A stretch of DNA of 34,478 nt. It comes from Lachnospiraceae bacterium (GTDB lineage Bacteria > Bacillota > Clostridia > Lachnospirales > Lachnospiraceae). The stretch covers positions 127,288 through 161,765 of the forward strand of contig JAAUZV010000001.1 of assembly GCA_014804425.1 (NCBI GenBank), in the 5' to 3' direction. Position 1 is the first letter of the stretch. Every line of letters begins with the position of its first letter. Below the pieces are notes generated by a model. The model was given only the letters and a program-made list of their open reading frames with translations. It made no database searches and had not been told where the DNA came from. The translations under genes were made by a program, and so were the position numbers. Below, one piece after another: positions 18,056-25,645 of the stretch.

Positions 18056-19078
18056 CTATACAATACAGATATTGTGTTCTTTACATATTCTATCTATATC
18101 CACATCAAATCTCTGATATAGCTCATAATTCTTTTTGTTCATCTGATTCATAGACGGATTCCAAACTTTTGTAAAATATTGATTCGCATTGTCTATAATT
18201 AATATATTTCGTATCATTCCATCCAAAGATCGCCATTCCGCCTCTTGGATTTCCTTTTCATATTCCGAACGCACTAACTCATTTAATTCTTTTATGGTAC
18301 TTAACCCAAATAACTTTAACTCATTAAGAATCAAATCTACATCCCTAAATACTTGCGGTGATATATTAGGAAATTTCCATGCCATATATCTTTCCAATGA
18401 CTTCGAGTTTATTGGAGACTTTAAACATCCTTTTTCAATTTCCTGCTCTATCTTACTGACATACTTATCAAAAGATTCTACATATGCATCCATCTCTAAA
18501 TCTGCCAGCTCCAACATTCCCGCCAATAAGTTCTTTCTTCGTTCCAAATCTTCCGGCAACTCACCCTCAAACTTGTAACCCTTCTCATGAGTGATTTCAG
18601 ACCATGTGTGAGCAATTAAACTGGTAACCTGTATTTCACACTTCAAACCTTTAAATTTCTTATTTTCCGGCAACCGAACTCTATCTTCGCAAAAAGAAAC
18701 CACAAAATGATCACCACGATAGCCCACTTTATCATTTCCCAAAACGAGCGTTTTATCAACAGAATTTTGAATATCAACATCAAAACTTTTTTCAATGATT
18801 GCTGCAATGAAAGGAATGTCCTTTTTGCTATAGGTTATAATTCTGACACCAGCTAAATCAGTTATTTCACTATTTTCATTGTATTTGTCTTTTCGAAGCT
18901 TTTTTCTTAAACTTTCTACTTCTTTTGCACGTTTAGAATAAGATGCGATTTTTATATCTGGGTATTCTTGTTTTATAATTGCCTTCAGAATAGTAAGAAC
19001 CTGTCCTGCAAAGTCCTCATAAAGGATTCGTGTATTAGAATACTGCTCAATTCTTTCTTCTACATATTGTTCATTCAT
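18056..19078 (-). CDS. RelA/SpoT synthetase-domain protein (candidate alarmone synthetase or toxSAS)
   Basis: This 340-residue protein has a RelA/SpoT (p)ppGpp-synthetase-like domain in about residues 40-175. Visible landmarks are a basic SKRAKEVESLRKKLRK helix, DLAGVRIITY (Asp74, the metal ligand position), GYRGDHFVV (Tyr120, the G-loop tyrosine, where most relatives read GYxSxH) and CEIQVTSLIAHTWSEITHEKGYK (Glu148, the second acidic residue). The QIRT motif is altered to QVTS. There is no HD hydrolase, TGS or ACT domain, so it is not a long RSH. Residues about 180-340 are helical and unassigned. Toxic small alarmone synthetases (toxSAS, including tRNA- and adenylate-modifying kinds) share this architecture, so the product cannot be predicted from sequence. 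It is the first gene of a three-gene, AT-rich operon. Confidence 0.82.
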   Translation of the reverse strand: MNEQYVEERIEQYSNTRILYEDFAGQVLTILKAIIKQEYPDIKIASYSKRAKEVESLRKKLRKDKYNENSEITDLAGVRIITYSKKDIPFIAAIIEKSFDVDIQNSVDKTLVLGNDKVGYRGDHFVVSFCEDRVRLPENKKFKGLKCEIQVTSLIAHTWSEITHEKGYKFEGELPEDLERRKNLLAGMLELADLEMDAYVESFDKYVSKIEQEIEKGCLKSPINSKSLERYMAWKFPNISPQVFRDVDLILNELKLFGLSTIKELNELVRSEYEKEIQEAEWRSLDGMIRNILIIDNANQYFTKVWNPSMNQMNKKNYELYQRFDVDIDRICKEHNICIV

Positions 19079-19130
19079 GCCCTGCCTGCCATCAAATACC
19101 GATTAACACTCATCAAAATGAAGCCCAATA

Positions 19131-19159
19131 AGTATATCACATTGCCACACCATATTCAA
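19131..19159 (-). promoter_or_regulatory. Predicted promoter of the RelA/SpoT-domain operon
   Basis: Minus strand: -35 TTGAAT (19154-19159), a 17-nt spacer and -10 TATACT (19131-19136), about 50 nt before the ATG. Confidence 0.6.
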
Positions 19160-19322
19160 TCCTTTTTATGAAAATCGTAATTTTATTCGTCATGCTATTC
19201 CCGTTCTGTTCATATCCATCACATCATAATCAATCTATATTTTTCCGTTGCTCTTATAATACCACTATATATTGAACTATTCAACGTTATTTTACTATAT
19301 TTTGATTTTGAAATTTCCCCCG

Positions 19323-20696
19323 CTACCTTACCCCGCTCAGCTCCATCCCCAAAATCTGCGCAATGATCGGCACCGCATTCCAAACTTCTTCGCAGGTGTT
19401 CGTCTGCGCCCCCAGCTCGATCAGCATGTTTTTCGGGCAAAAATGCATGTTATAGCGCAGCGCGCGCAGATAAATTCCGCGTGTGACGCCCGGATAATAT
19501 TCGTTTGCAAGCGCCTGCGCCTGAAACGAAAATGCCAGATTATCTTTTATGTACGGATTATACAGATAATCAATATTTCCCTGCGTGTTGTTATAACTTA
19601 AACCGTTAAAAAACATAAATTTCGCCGTCGGCCTGCCGTCAATATCCGCAACGAGCCGGACATCTTCTTTTACCGCGTCCCGATGCAGGTCGATCACCAC
19701 CTCGATCGTCGGATTCTCCTCCAAAATCTGCCGGATCGCAGGCTCCGCATTGGAATAAGCCCAATCCCGGTTTTCCACATCATACTGCCCTGTATGATGG
19801 ATCACATTGAATCCGTACTGCGTACGCAGAAGCTGCGCTAAATATTCCCCCGCGCCAACCACGCCGGTGGACAAGTCTCCTTCCGTGGAATCGGCATAAG
19901 CCTCCAGCGAATGGGTATGATAGATCAGAATCTGCGGACTGGAGGCATCCCCGTGCATCGTCATATCGGCTCCTGTCAGCTCTGCGATGTTCAAGCGCTC
20001 CGCTGTCGCCGTTGTCGTCGGGTCCACGATATAAAAGCCTTTCACCAGATCCTCAAGCTCCTGATACTGCGCCCAGTCATAGGTAAAGCTCGGCGCCGTG
20101 CGCAGAGTGAAACTGCCAGACATCGTTTCGATGATATCCCCCTGCTGCGTCTCTCTGGCATACGCCTGATTTTCCGAGAGTACAAGTTCATTCACAAGCT
20201 GCGTGTCCGCCGGGTTCGGCGCCGCGGGCGGCAGGTTCTGCGCGCCCCAATACGTTTCCTCCTCTCCGTCTTCCACGGTCGGATTTTCCGCGATCAGGCT
20301 CCGCTCCCGCTCGATCTCCCATGCGATCAGCTCCTCATAGGTGCTGCGGCTCTCCGTATTCCTTGTTTCCCCGTATTCTCCGATCTGCAGCAGGATCGGC
20401 ATTTCCCCGCAGGCTGCCTGCAGCAGCATCTGCCCTGCATTTTCCGGCAGGTATTTTTCGTCGGCAAATGCATAAAGCGGCACAAGGCTTCGATACACCC
20501 TGTCCCTCACGCTCTCCAAAAAAGCAATCCCAAATCCCTCGCGGCTCTCTCCACCCGAAACGTTTGTCCGTTCCCCTGCCGTACCGTGTACAATATTGGA
20601 TACCGCTAAAAGAAAAAGCAGCAGCAGAAGGACAATGAGGCACACCTTTGCCCTCTTACTCCTGCCTGTCTGTATGGAAATCTCCCGCATACGCAC
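19323..20696 (-). CDS. spoIIP: Stage II sporulation protein P (SpoIIP)
   Basis: This 457-residue peptidoglycan amidase/endopeptidase acts with SpoIID and SpoIIM in engulfment. An N-terminal transmembrane segment (VCLIVLLLLLFLLAVSNIV) anchors it. The C-terminal catalytic domain shows QILIYHTHSLEAY, GAGEYLAQLL, VIDLHRDAV and LIELGAQTNT, including the expected zinc-binding His and Glu residues. A low-complexity linker separates the two. The start is probably GTG at 20696, as AGAGGG lies 7 nt upstream; ATG at 20690 is the alternative. It follows gpr by about 100 nt, the usual gpr-spoIIP order. Confidence 0.95.
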   Translation of the reverse strand: MRMREISIQTGRSKRAKVCLIVLLLLLFLLAVSNIVHGTAGERTNVSGGESREGFGIAFLESVRDRVYRSLVPLYAFADEKYLPENAGQMLLQAACGEMPILLQIGEYGETRNTESRSTYEELIAWEIERERSLIAENPTVEDGEEETYWGAQNLPPAAPNPADTQLVNELVLSENQAYARETQQGDIIETMSGSFTLRTAPSFTYDWAQYQELEDLVKGFYIVDPTTTATAERLNIAELTGADMTMHGDASSPQILIYHTHSLEAYADSTEGDLSTGVVGAGEYLAQLLRTQYGFNVIHHTGQYDVENRDWAYSNAEPAIRQILEENPTIEVVIDLHRDAVKEDVRLVADIDGRPTAKFMFFNGLSYNNTQGNIDYLYNPYIKDNLAFSFQAQALANEYYPGVTRGIYLRALRYNMHFCPKNMLIELGAQTNTCEEVWNAVPIIAQILGMELSGVR

Positions 20697-20795
20697 GGCA
20701 TTACCCTCTTATCCGTAATCTGTTCTATTCTATGAGACAAGACGCCGTGATATGACGTATGCGCTCATCCGTACAAATCACCGTGGTTTCGTTCC

Positions 20796-21713
20796 CTACT
20801 CCTCCGCGCCGAATCGCTCAAACGCCCGGTTTAATCCCTCGGAGATCGTATAACTTAAACGCTTTACGATCTCATCGACATCCTTCCCTGTGACATAAAA
20901 ATTGGCCAGCTCCGGCAGCAGCTCCGGTGTTTCCAGCGCGCCGCCCGGTCCATGCTCTCCCACGTTCCACCTGCCGATCGCGTCATTGACGATCGTCTGC
21001 GCATCCACGACGGTCGGAATCCCGATCGCAATGACGACCGGCACGTCGATCGTCTGCGCCGTGATCGCGTTTCTGTGATTTCCTACACCGGAACCCGGAT
21101 GAATTCCCGTATTCGTGATCTGTATCGTCCGGTTTAATCGTCTGGTGCTGCGCGCCGCAAGCGCATCGATCACGACGACCGCATCCGGCTTCGTCTGTCC
21201 TGCGACCCCCCGTATGATCTCCGCCGTTTCCATGCCCGTCGCCGCCATGACGCCCGGCACAACGGCGCTGATCGAATGCATTTTTTCCCTGTCATACGCC
21301 GCCGCGCCAAACTCCTTCATCACCTGTCTGGTAATGAGCAGATTGTCGGTCACACGCGGTCCTAACGAGTCCGCCGTCACATCCCGGTTGCCGAGCCCCA
21401 CGACCAAAATGGACTGCTCTCTCGTCATGTCCGGCAGCAGCTCCCAAAGCTGTTTTGCGATCTCCTCGGAAATTTCCTTATGATAATCCTCATCCGGCTC
21501 CGTCATGGCGGGCGCCTCCAGCGTGATGTACGTTCCGATCGGCTTGCCGAGCGCCGTTGCCCCGTTTGCGGATTCAATGACGACCTTTGTCACATGAATA
21601 TCCGACGCCTCCAAGTCATATTCGTCCACGCTCACCCCTCTTAGGTCCCCGGACGCTTCCTCTGCACTCTCGCGTGCCTCCAATGCGAGATCCGTTCTGA
21701 TCTGAAATGCCAT
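20796..21713 (-). CDS. gpr: Germination protease GPR
   Basis: This roughly 305-residue aspartic-type protease degrades small acid-soluble spore proteins at germination. Family hallmarks are FQIRTDLALEARE at the N-terminus (the pro-segment region), the ILVVGLGNRDVTADSLGPRV block, VPGVMAATGMETAEI, VVVIDALAARSTRRLNRTIQI and GSGVGNHRNAI. I place the start at the ATG at 21713, with AGAGGG 9 nt upstream. The ATG three codons earlier sits directly on that AGAGGG and is less likely. It diverges from rpsT, as in many Firmicutes. Confidence 0.95.
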   Translation of the reverse strand: MAFQIRTDLALEARESAEEASGDLRGVSVDEYDLEASDIHVTKVVIESANGATALGKPIGTYITLEAPAMTEPDEDYHKEISEEIAKQLWELLPDMTREQSILVVGLGNRDVTADSLGPRVTDNLLITRQVMKEFGAAAYDREKMHSISAVVPGVMAATGMETAEIIRGVAGQTKPDAVVVIDALAARSTRRLNRTIQITNTGIHPGSGVGNHRNAITAQTIDVPVVIAIGIPTVVDAQTIVNDAIGRWNVGEHGPGGALETPELLPELANFYVTGKDVDEIVKRLSYTISEGLNRAFERFGAEE

Positions 21714-21772
21714 TTCCCCCATCCCTCTTTTCCATCAGGAAATATTTTTGTTATTTTGACCGAAAAAAAGGA

Positions 21773-21802
21773 ATTTATGTATTGACAGAATCACGGAAAT
21801 TC
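21773..21802 (-). promoter_or_regulatory. Possible sigma-G/F promoter of gpr
   Basis: Minus strand: GAATT (21798-21802) and CATAAAT (21773-21779) with an 18-nt spacer. This is a partial match to the forespore sigma-G consensus (-10 CATWMTA). It overlaps the rpsT promoter on the other strand. Confidence 0.35.
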
Positions 21803-21810
21803 ACTATTAT
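21782..21810 (+). promoter_or_regulatory. Sigma-A promoter of rpsT
   Basis: Perfect -35 TTGACA (21782-21787), a 17-nt spacer and -10 TATTAT (21805-21810). The leader to the ATG is about 80 nt. Confidence 0.85.
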
Positions 21811-21896
21811 ACTCTATGTGTGTTTACATTAGTTCGTCCGTGTCCGGCTATAATGAAACACCGCTGTCAACAAATAGAAAATATGGAGGTGTTATC

Positions 21897-22157
21897 ATGG
21901 CAAATATCAAATCCGCGAAAAAAAGAATTTTAGTAAGCCAGAAAAAGGCAGACAGAAATAAAGCAATCCGTTCCAGCGTAAGAACCGCAGTAAAGAAGGT
22001 ATATGCTGCGATCGATGCGAAGGATAAGGAAGCTGCTGCATCTGCTGTATTGGCGGCGACAAGCGCGATTGATAAGGCGACAAGCAAGGGCGTATATCAC
22101 AAAAATTACGCTTCCAGAAAAATTTCCCGCCTGAATCTTGCAGTGAATAAAATGTAA
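21897..22157 (+). CDS. rpsT: Small ribosomal subunit protein S20
   Basis: This 86-residue, strongly basic and alanine-rich protein starts [23 protein letters not shown] and has the family motif [18 protein letters not shown] near the C-terminus. S20 binds 16S rRNA early in 30S assembly. The start is fixed by GGAGGTG 6 nt upstream; a longer frame beginning at 21816 is not supported by a ribosome binding site or by homology. It is monocistronic, with a strong promoter and a terminator. Confidence 0.98.
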   Translation: MANIKSAKKRILVSQKKADRNKAIRSSVRTAVKKVYAAIDAKDKEAAASAVLAATSAIDKATSKGVYHKNYASRKISRLNLAVNKM

Positions 22158-22186
22158 TTTTTTAATGATAAAAACCCCTCAAAAAA

Positions 22187-22226
22187 AAACCATCATCGTA
22201 CGGCTGGCGATGATGGTTTCCTTTTT
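22187..22226. terminator. Bidirectional terminator between rpsT and the convergent secreted-protein gene
   Basis: A 12-bp stem (AAACCATCATCG 22187-22198 with CGATGATGGTTT 22208-22219) has a T-run on the plus side and nine As, which read as Ts on the minus strand, on the other. It serves both convergent genes. Confidence 0.9.
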
Positions 22227-22242
22227 GCTTTTTTTGTTATTC

Positions 22243-23151
22243 TTACTTATGCTTAACGACCGTATTCGCATCAAGCTGAACGGTTGTGGTCAGACGGTAA
22301 CCCTGCGGCACCACAATTATAAAATCTGCGCCCACTCCGGTGCCCGAGCCCATAAACTTATACCATTCCAGCATAATCACCGATTCATAGACGCTGCCGT
22401 TATGAATGATATCGCAAGTCCACCCCGCCTCGCGCTCATCTGCATATGTAGGTACCAGATTCTGCACGCTGGACTGATCAAAACCGATCGCATTTTTCAG
22501 TGCCTGATATAAAGAGTCCACGTCCGCATCATGCACAGTCACCTCCACGGTAAAATACTGCCATTCGCATCCCGGATTGGGATCATACCAGCCATCAAAA
22601 GCTCCAACATCCGAAAACGCGATCGTTACATTGACAGGCGTTCCGTTGTTATCATAAACGCCGTCATACTTATCAGAAAAGCCGTCATTGCCGGACGACG
22701 GCACCCAAATCTCGGAACCGGACGTCTGCACCGGAGCCTGCTGGTCTGCCGTGCCTTCTACAGGCGTGCTGCTTGAGATGCCGGAATTGCTCCCGCCGGA
22801 AACACCTGCGGTTCTTCCCTCCGTGATTCCGTACGTATAATAATGGTTTACATAAGCATTCCAGTCATCCCCGAATGCCGCCTCCAGATCCGCGTATGCC
22901 GCACGATACGCCGCCACATTAAACACGGTGCTTGCCGATCTTCCCTCATTCAGTCCGTACGTCATGTAATGCTGAAGCAATGCAGCCTCGTCATAGCCGA
23001 ACGCCTCTTTTAAGTCCGCATAGGAATCTGCGTAATAGGATGCGTCAAATACGTCCTTTACCTCTGCTGCAGATGCACTCAGCGGGCAGGCAGCGACAGA
23101 TACTGCCACTGCTGCCAGCGCGGTGATTTTTTGAAACCTTCTTTTTTTCAT
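22243..23151 (-). CDS. Secreted YADL-repeat protein, paralogue A
   Basis: This 302-residue exported protein has a Sec signal peptide (MKKRRFQKITALAAVAVSV, then ACPLSASAAE). Two adjacent repeats of about 40 residues follow, with the pattern FDxxYYxxxYADLxxAFGxDxxAxxxHYxTYGxxEGR (about residues 33-115). A Ser/Gly/Gln/Pro-rich linker leads to a C-terminal domain of about 130 residues containing QNLVPTY, GWTCDIIHNG and TTVQLDANTVVKHK, which I do not recognise. No sortase motif or S-layer domain is visible. The neighbour at 23295 is a close paralogue. The gene has the related leader at 23152-23275. Role unknown; extracellular adhesion or binding is a guess. Confidence 0.85.
   Translation of the reverse strand: MKKRRFQKITALAAVAVSVAACPLSASAAEVKDVFDASYYADSYADLKEAFGYDEAALLQHYMTYGLNEGRSASTVFNVAAYRAAYADLEAAFGDDWNAYVNHYYTYGITEGRTAGVSGGSNSGISSSTPVEGTADQQAPVQTSGSEIWVPSSGNDGFSDKYDGVYDNNGTPVNVTIAFSDVGAFDGWYDPNPGCEWQYFTVEVTVHDADVDSLYQALKNAIGFDQSSVQNLVPTYADEREAGWTCDIIHNGSVYESVIMLEWYKFMGSGTGVGADFIIVVPQGYRLTTTVQLDANTVVKHK
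22799..23060. repeat. Direct repeat unit A (paralogous repeat-domain DNA)
   Basis: This stretch encodes the YADL repeats and is nearly identical to about 23850-24106, with only scattered substitutions, while the C-terminal parts of the two genes differ much more. This suggests recent duplication or gene conversion of the N-terminal module. Confidence 0.8.
22846..22855 (+). repeat. GTTTACATAA repeat, copy 5
   Basis: Exact copy inside paralogue A, read on the coding strand as Y-V-N in AYVNHYY. Confidence 0.9.
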
Positions 23152-23275
23152 TTTTTGTCCTCCTGCTTTCTGCTGTTATATTAGGTTCTGCCGGCATGGA
23201 TATGCTTCCGCCGGTCAGTCTGAACCTCATAGAGAATCGGTTATGCCGGACAAAAAAGGTTTCTGCTTTATTTTT
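23152..23275 (-). promoter_or_regulatory. Conserved leader 1 (upstream of paralogue A)
   Basis: This leader shares with leaders 2 and 3 an AACCT-T-rich block, a GGTTCAGAC block and a GAACCT block just before the AGGAGG ribosome binding site. Here it folds into a clear nested hairpin: AGGTTC pairs with GAACCT and, inside it, CCGGC pairs with GCCGG. It could be a cis-acting RNA or simply a duplicated promoter region. Confidence 0.55.
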
Positions 23276-23294
23276 CGAAAATGAAAATTGCTCT

Positions 23295-24205
23295 TTATTT
23301 ATATTTCTTCACGACGGTATTCGCATCGAGCTGAACGGTTGCGGTTAACCGGCATCCCTCCGGTACTGTAATCCAGTAATCTGCAGTAACGCCGTCCGTT
23401 TCCGTTTCTGAATCATTTGTTCCCCATATTGACCATTCCATCTCGATCTCACAGTCCTTATAGACGACACCGTTATAATTGATGTCACAGTTCCATTTCG
23501 CATGATTATCAGTTCTGTATGTGGGTACCAGATTTTGTACACAGGCCGGATCAAAGCCAATCGCATTTACCAGCGTCTGAGCATCTATCGGCGTACCTTC
23601 CGTCCACACGACCACTTCGAACCAACGGGATTCATACCCATTGTCAAGCAATACACAGTCACCACCGGTATAGTCTACGCCTACATTGACAGGCGTTCCG
23701 TTGTTGTTAAAAACGCCGTTATAGTCAGAATCGAATTCCCCCAACCAAATCTCAGAGACAGAACCGGAGGGCTGTACCGGAGCCTGCTGGCCTGCTGTGC
23801 TGTCCACGGGTGTACTGTCCAAAGCGCCAGGATTGCTCTCACCGGAAACGCCCGCAGTTCTTCCCTCCGTGATCCCATAGGTATAATAATGGTTTACATA
23901 AGCATTCCAATCATCCCCGAATGCCGCCTCTAAATCCGCGTATGCCGCACGATACGCCGCCACATTAAACACGGTGCTTGCCGATCTTCCCTCATTCAGT
24001 CCATACGTCATGTAATGCTGAAGCAATGCATTTTCGTCATAGCCGAACGCCTCTTTTAAGTCCGCATAGGAATCTGCGTAATAGGACGCGTCAAATACGT
24101 CCTTTACCCCCCCCCCGGTGTTGCTGCGGAGACGTTCAGCGAACACGCCGACACGCATACTGCCGCCACCGCCAGCGCGGTGATCCTTCTTCCATTTCTT
24201 TTCAT
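23295..24205 (-). CDS. Secreted YADL-repeat protein, paralogue B, put out of frame by a G10 tract
   Basis: The body (open from 24158 to 23295 on the minus strand) is a close paralogue of the 22243-23151 product: two YADL-type repeats, a linker, then a C-terminal domain ending TVQLDANTVVKKYK. The ribosome binding site AGGAGG and the ATG at 24205 begin a good signal peptide (MKRNGRRITALAVAAVCVSA, then CSLNVSAA). That frame meets ten Gs (24107-24116) and then a TAA stop, whereas the body is in another frame. Eight or eleven Gs would join them. As sequenced, an exported product needs slippage; a start inside the body frame (24158) would lack a proper signal peptide. A sequencing error in the tract cannot be excluded. 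Confidence 0.75.
23850..24106. repeat. Direct repeat unit B (paralogous repeat-domain DNA)
   Basis: Partner of 22799-23060; ends where the G10 tract begins. Confidence 0.8.
23892..23901 (+). repeat. GTTTACATAA repeat, copy 6
   Basis: Exact copy inside paralogue B at the position homologous to copy 5, so not an independent event. Confidence 0.9.
24107..24116 (-). repeat. G10 homopolymer, candidate phase-variation tract
   Basis: Ten Cs on the plus strand (ten Gs in the gene) lie exactly at the junction of signal peptide and mature protein. Paralogue A has no such tract at this position (SAAEVKD). Confidence 0.8.
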
Positions 24206-24330
24206 TTTTTTGTCCTCCTGTTTTCTACTGTGATATCAGGTTCTGCCATAACAAAGCGTTTCTGCCCGTCGGTCTGAACCCTATACATAATAGATTGCTC
24301 AGGACAAAAATAGGTTCCCGCCTTTTTTCA
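24206..24330 (-). promoter_or_regulatory. Conserved leader 2 (upstream of paralogue B)
   Basis: Very similar to leader 3: GGGAACCTATTTTT, GAGCAATCTATTATGTAT, GGTTCAGACCGACGG and AGAACCTGATATCACAG precede the ribosome binding site. GGTTC can pair with either the upstream or the downstream GAACC, allowing two exclusive folds. GGGAACC with TCTATT further on also resembles an ECF-type promoter. Neither reading is proven. Confidence 0.55.
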
Positions 24331-24348
24331 AAAATGAAAATTTACGAA

Positions 24349-24390
24349 ATAAAAACGCTTGTTAGAGAAATTTTCCCTAACAAGCGTGGA
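24349..24390 (-). terminator. Terminator of the frameshifted DUF6273-like gene
   Basis: An 11-bp stem (ACGCTTGTTAG 24355-24365 with CTAACAAGCGT 24377-24387) is followed by Ts on the minus strand, just past the stop at 24414. Confidence 0.85.
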
Positions 24391-24413
24391 TCAAGCATTT
24401 CGCCTAGTATCGA

Positions 24414-25422
24414 TTATTCGTATGTCACTCTTAAAGCGGGACGCACACCCGTATCGTATCCCACACTGCGGCCCATCGTGTCAACGCCGCCGCTGACATC
24501 GACGCGTGCTGCATAATTGATGTCGTAGCCGGGCGAGCGCAGCCACCATTGACCGCTGCCGACTGCATAGCTTACGTCCCACTGATAAAGCCACGCTCCC
24601 GTCGGCGTAAGTAAAAACGCCCCATTTGCATGCGCATACTCCGTGGGTGCCGCCAGAATCCTGTGATCCTGATTATAACAGTATCTACAGTACTCCTGCC
24701 ATGACATATTGGATCTATTACGGCTGTCTATGTGGAAATAGGTTTCCAATTCTCCGAAACCTAAACAAAACACCTTATCCACCGTATCATTCCCATACTT
24801 CGTGTTATAATGAGGATTCGTGTCATTGACTACATAGCTGTCCGCTATCAACGTCTTCTCCTTCACAGAAAACGCCTCATTGTAAAAATCGTTGTTCAGC
24901 CAGCTTCGAAGCGCACAAGTCTCCCACGATATTCCGCTGTCATAGATACCGTATATCCTGTGGTCCAGAATTTTAACTGCCACCAGCAGCATCTGACCGT
25001 CTGATTTGTCCAGCACATACCACTCTATCGGCTCTTTTCCGTTGGCGGGATTGTTATCCTGCTCATAACTGCCGAAAGTGATGATGCTTCCTACCGGAGC
25101 TTCTGAAAGACCCGAAGCCGCTATGGAATCCGTTGCTGCCGAAGCCTGAGACGCAGGCAAAGCTGCCCCCGCGCCAACTCTGCCGTCCCTCTGCCATGCC
25201 GCAGGTAACAAAGTGGTTAAAAAGAGCCGCCTCGTCGTTGCCGAATACAGCCGCAAGGTCAGGATAACGCGCTGCGTAATATCCCGCGTTGAAGATGGAC
25301 TCATACTGCTTTGGCACGGCAGATGCCGCAAAAGTGTCGATGCTGTCCATAAACATGACGGATGCCATAAGGACCATCGCAAGAACCATGGAATAAAATT
25401 TTTTCTTTGTAGTTGTAATCAT
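24414..25422 (-). pseudogene. Frameshifted secreted protein: signal peptide and one YADL repeat, then DUF6273-like domain
   Basis: ATG at 25422 with AGGAGGT upstream starts a signal peptide (MITTTKKKFYSMVLAMVLMA) and one repeat (NAGYYAARYPDLAAVFGND, ending GMAEGR). That frame runs out at about 25063. The rest continues in the adjacent frame to 24414 as a DUF6273-like domain: ITFGSYEQDNN, EPIEWYVLDK, LRSWLNNDFYNEAF, GNDTVDKVFCLGFGE and WWLRSPGYD. Removing one G from the GGGGG run near 25170 would join both frames into roughly 336 residues with a normal linker. It may be a recent pseudogene, a switched-off state, or an assembly error. Confidence 0.75.
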
Positions 25423-25437
25423 ATGTTCTACCTCCTT

Positions 25438-25500
25438 TCATGAACCTGAATGCTTGGCGTAAGCCTGCCTGATCAGGAATCTTCTTCCATTTCTTTTCAT
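25438..25500 (-). pseudogene. 20-codon leftover ORF behind leader 3
   Basis: The ATG at 25500 has an AGGAGG ribosome binding site. Its first seven codons (MKRNGRR) equal those of paralogue B, then the sequence diverges and stops at 25438, running into the ribosome binding site of the next gene. It is best read as the truncated 5' end of another family member. It might still be translated and couple to the downstream gene. Confidence 0.55.
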
Positions 25501-25616
25501 TTTTTTCCTCCTGTTTTCTACTGTGATATCAAGTTCTGTCATGACAAATATGTCTCCATCCGTCGGTCTGAACCTCATACATAATAGATTGCTCAGAAAA
25601 AAAATAGGTTCCCGTA
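25501..25616 (-). promoter_or_regulatory. Conserved leader 3
   Basis: A near copy of leader 2 over about 110 nt, including CGGGAACCTATTTTT, GAGCAATCTATTATGTAT and GGTTCAGACCGACGG. It now precedes the 20-codon ORF and, behind it, the DUF6273-like gene. Confidence 0.6.
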
Positions 25617-25645
25617 TTTTTAGATTTATTGATCAGGGCATTTTT

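Noticed and set aside
23262..24352. CodY boxes near AATTTTCATTTT stretches
   Set aside because: They contain half-sites but do not reach a good match to AATTTTCWGAAAATT; AT-rich leaders produce such half-sites by chance.
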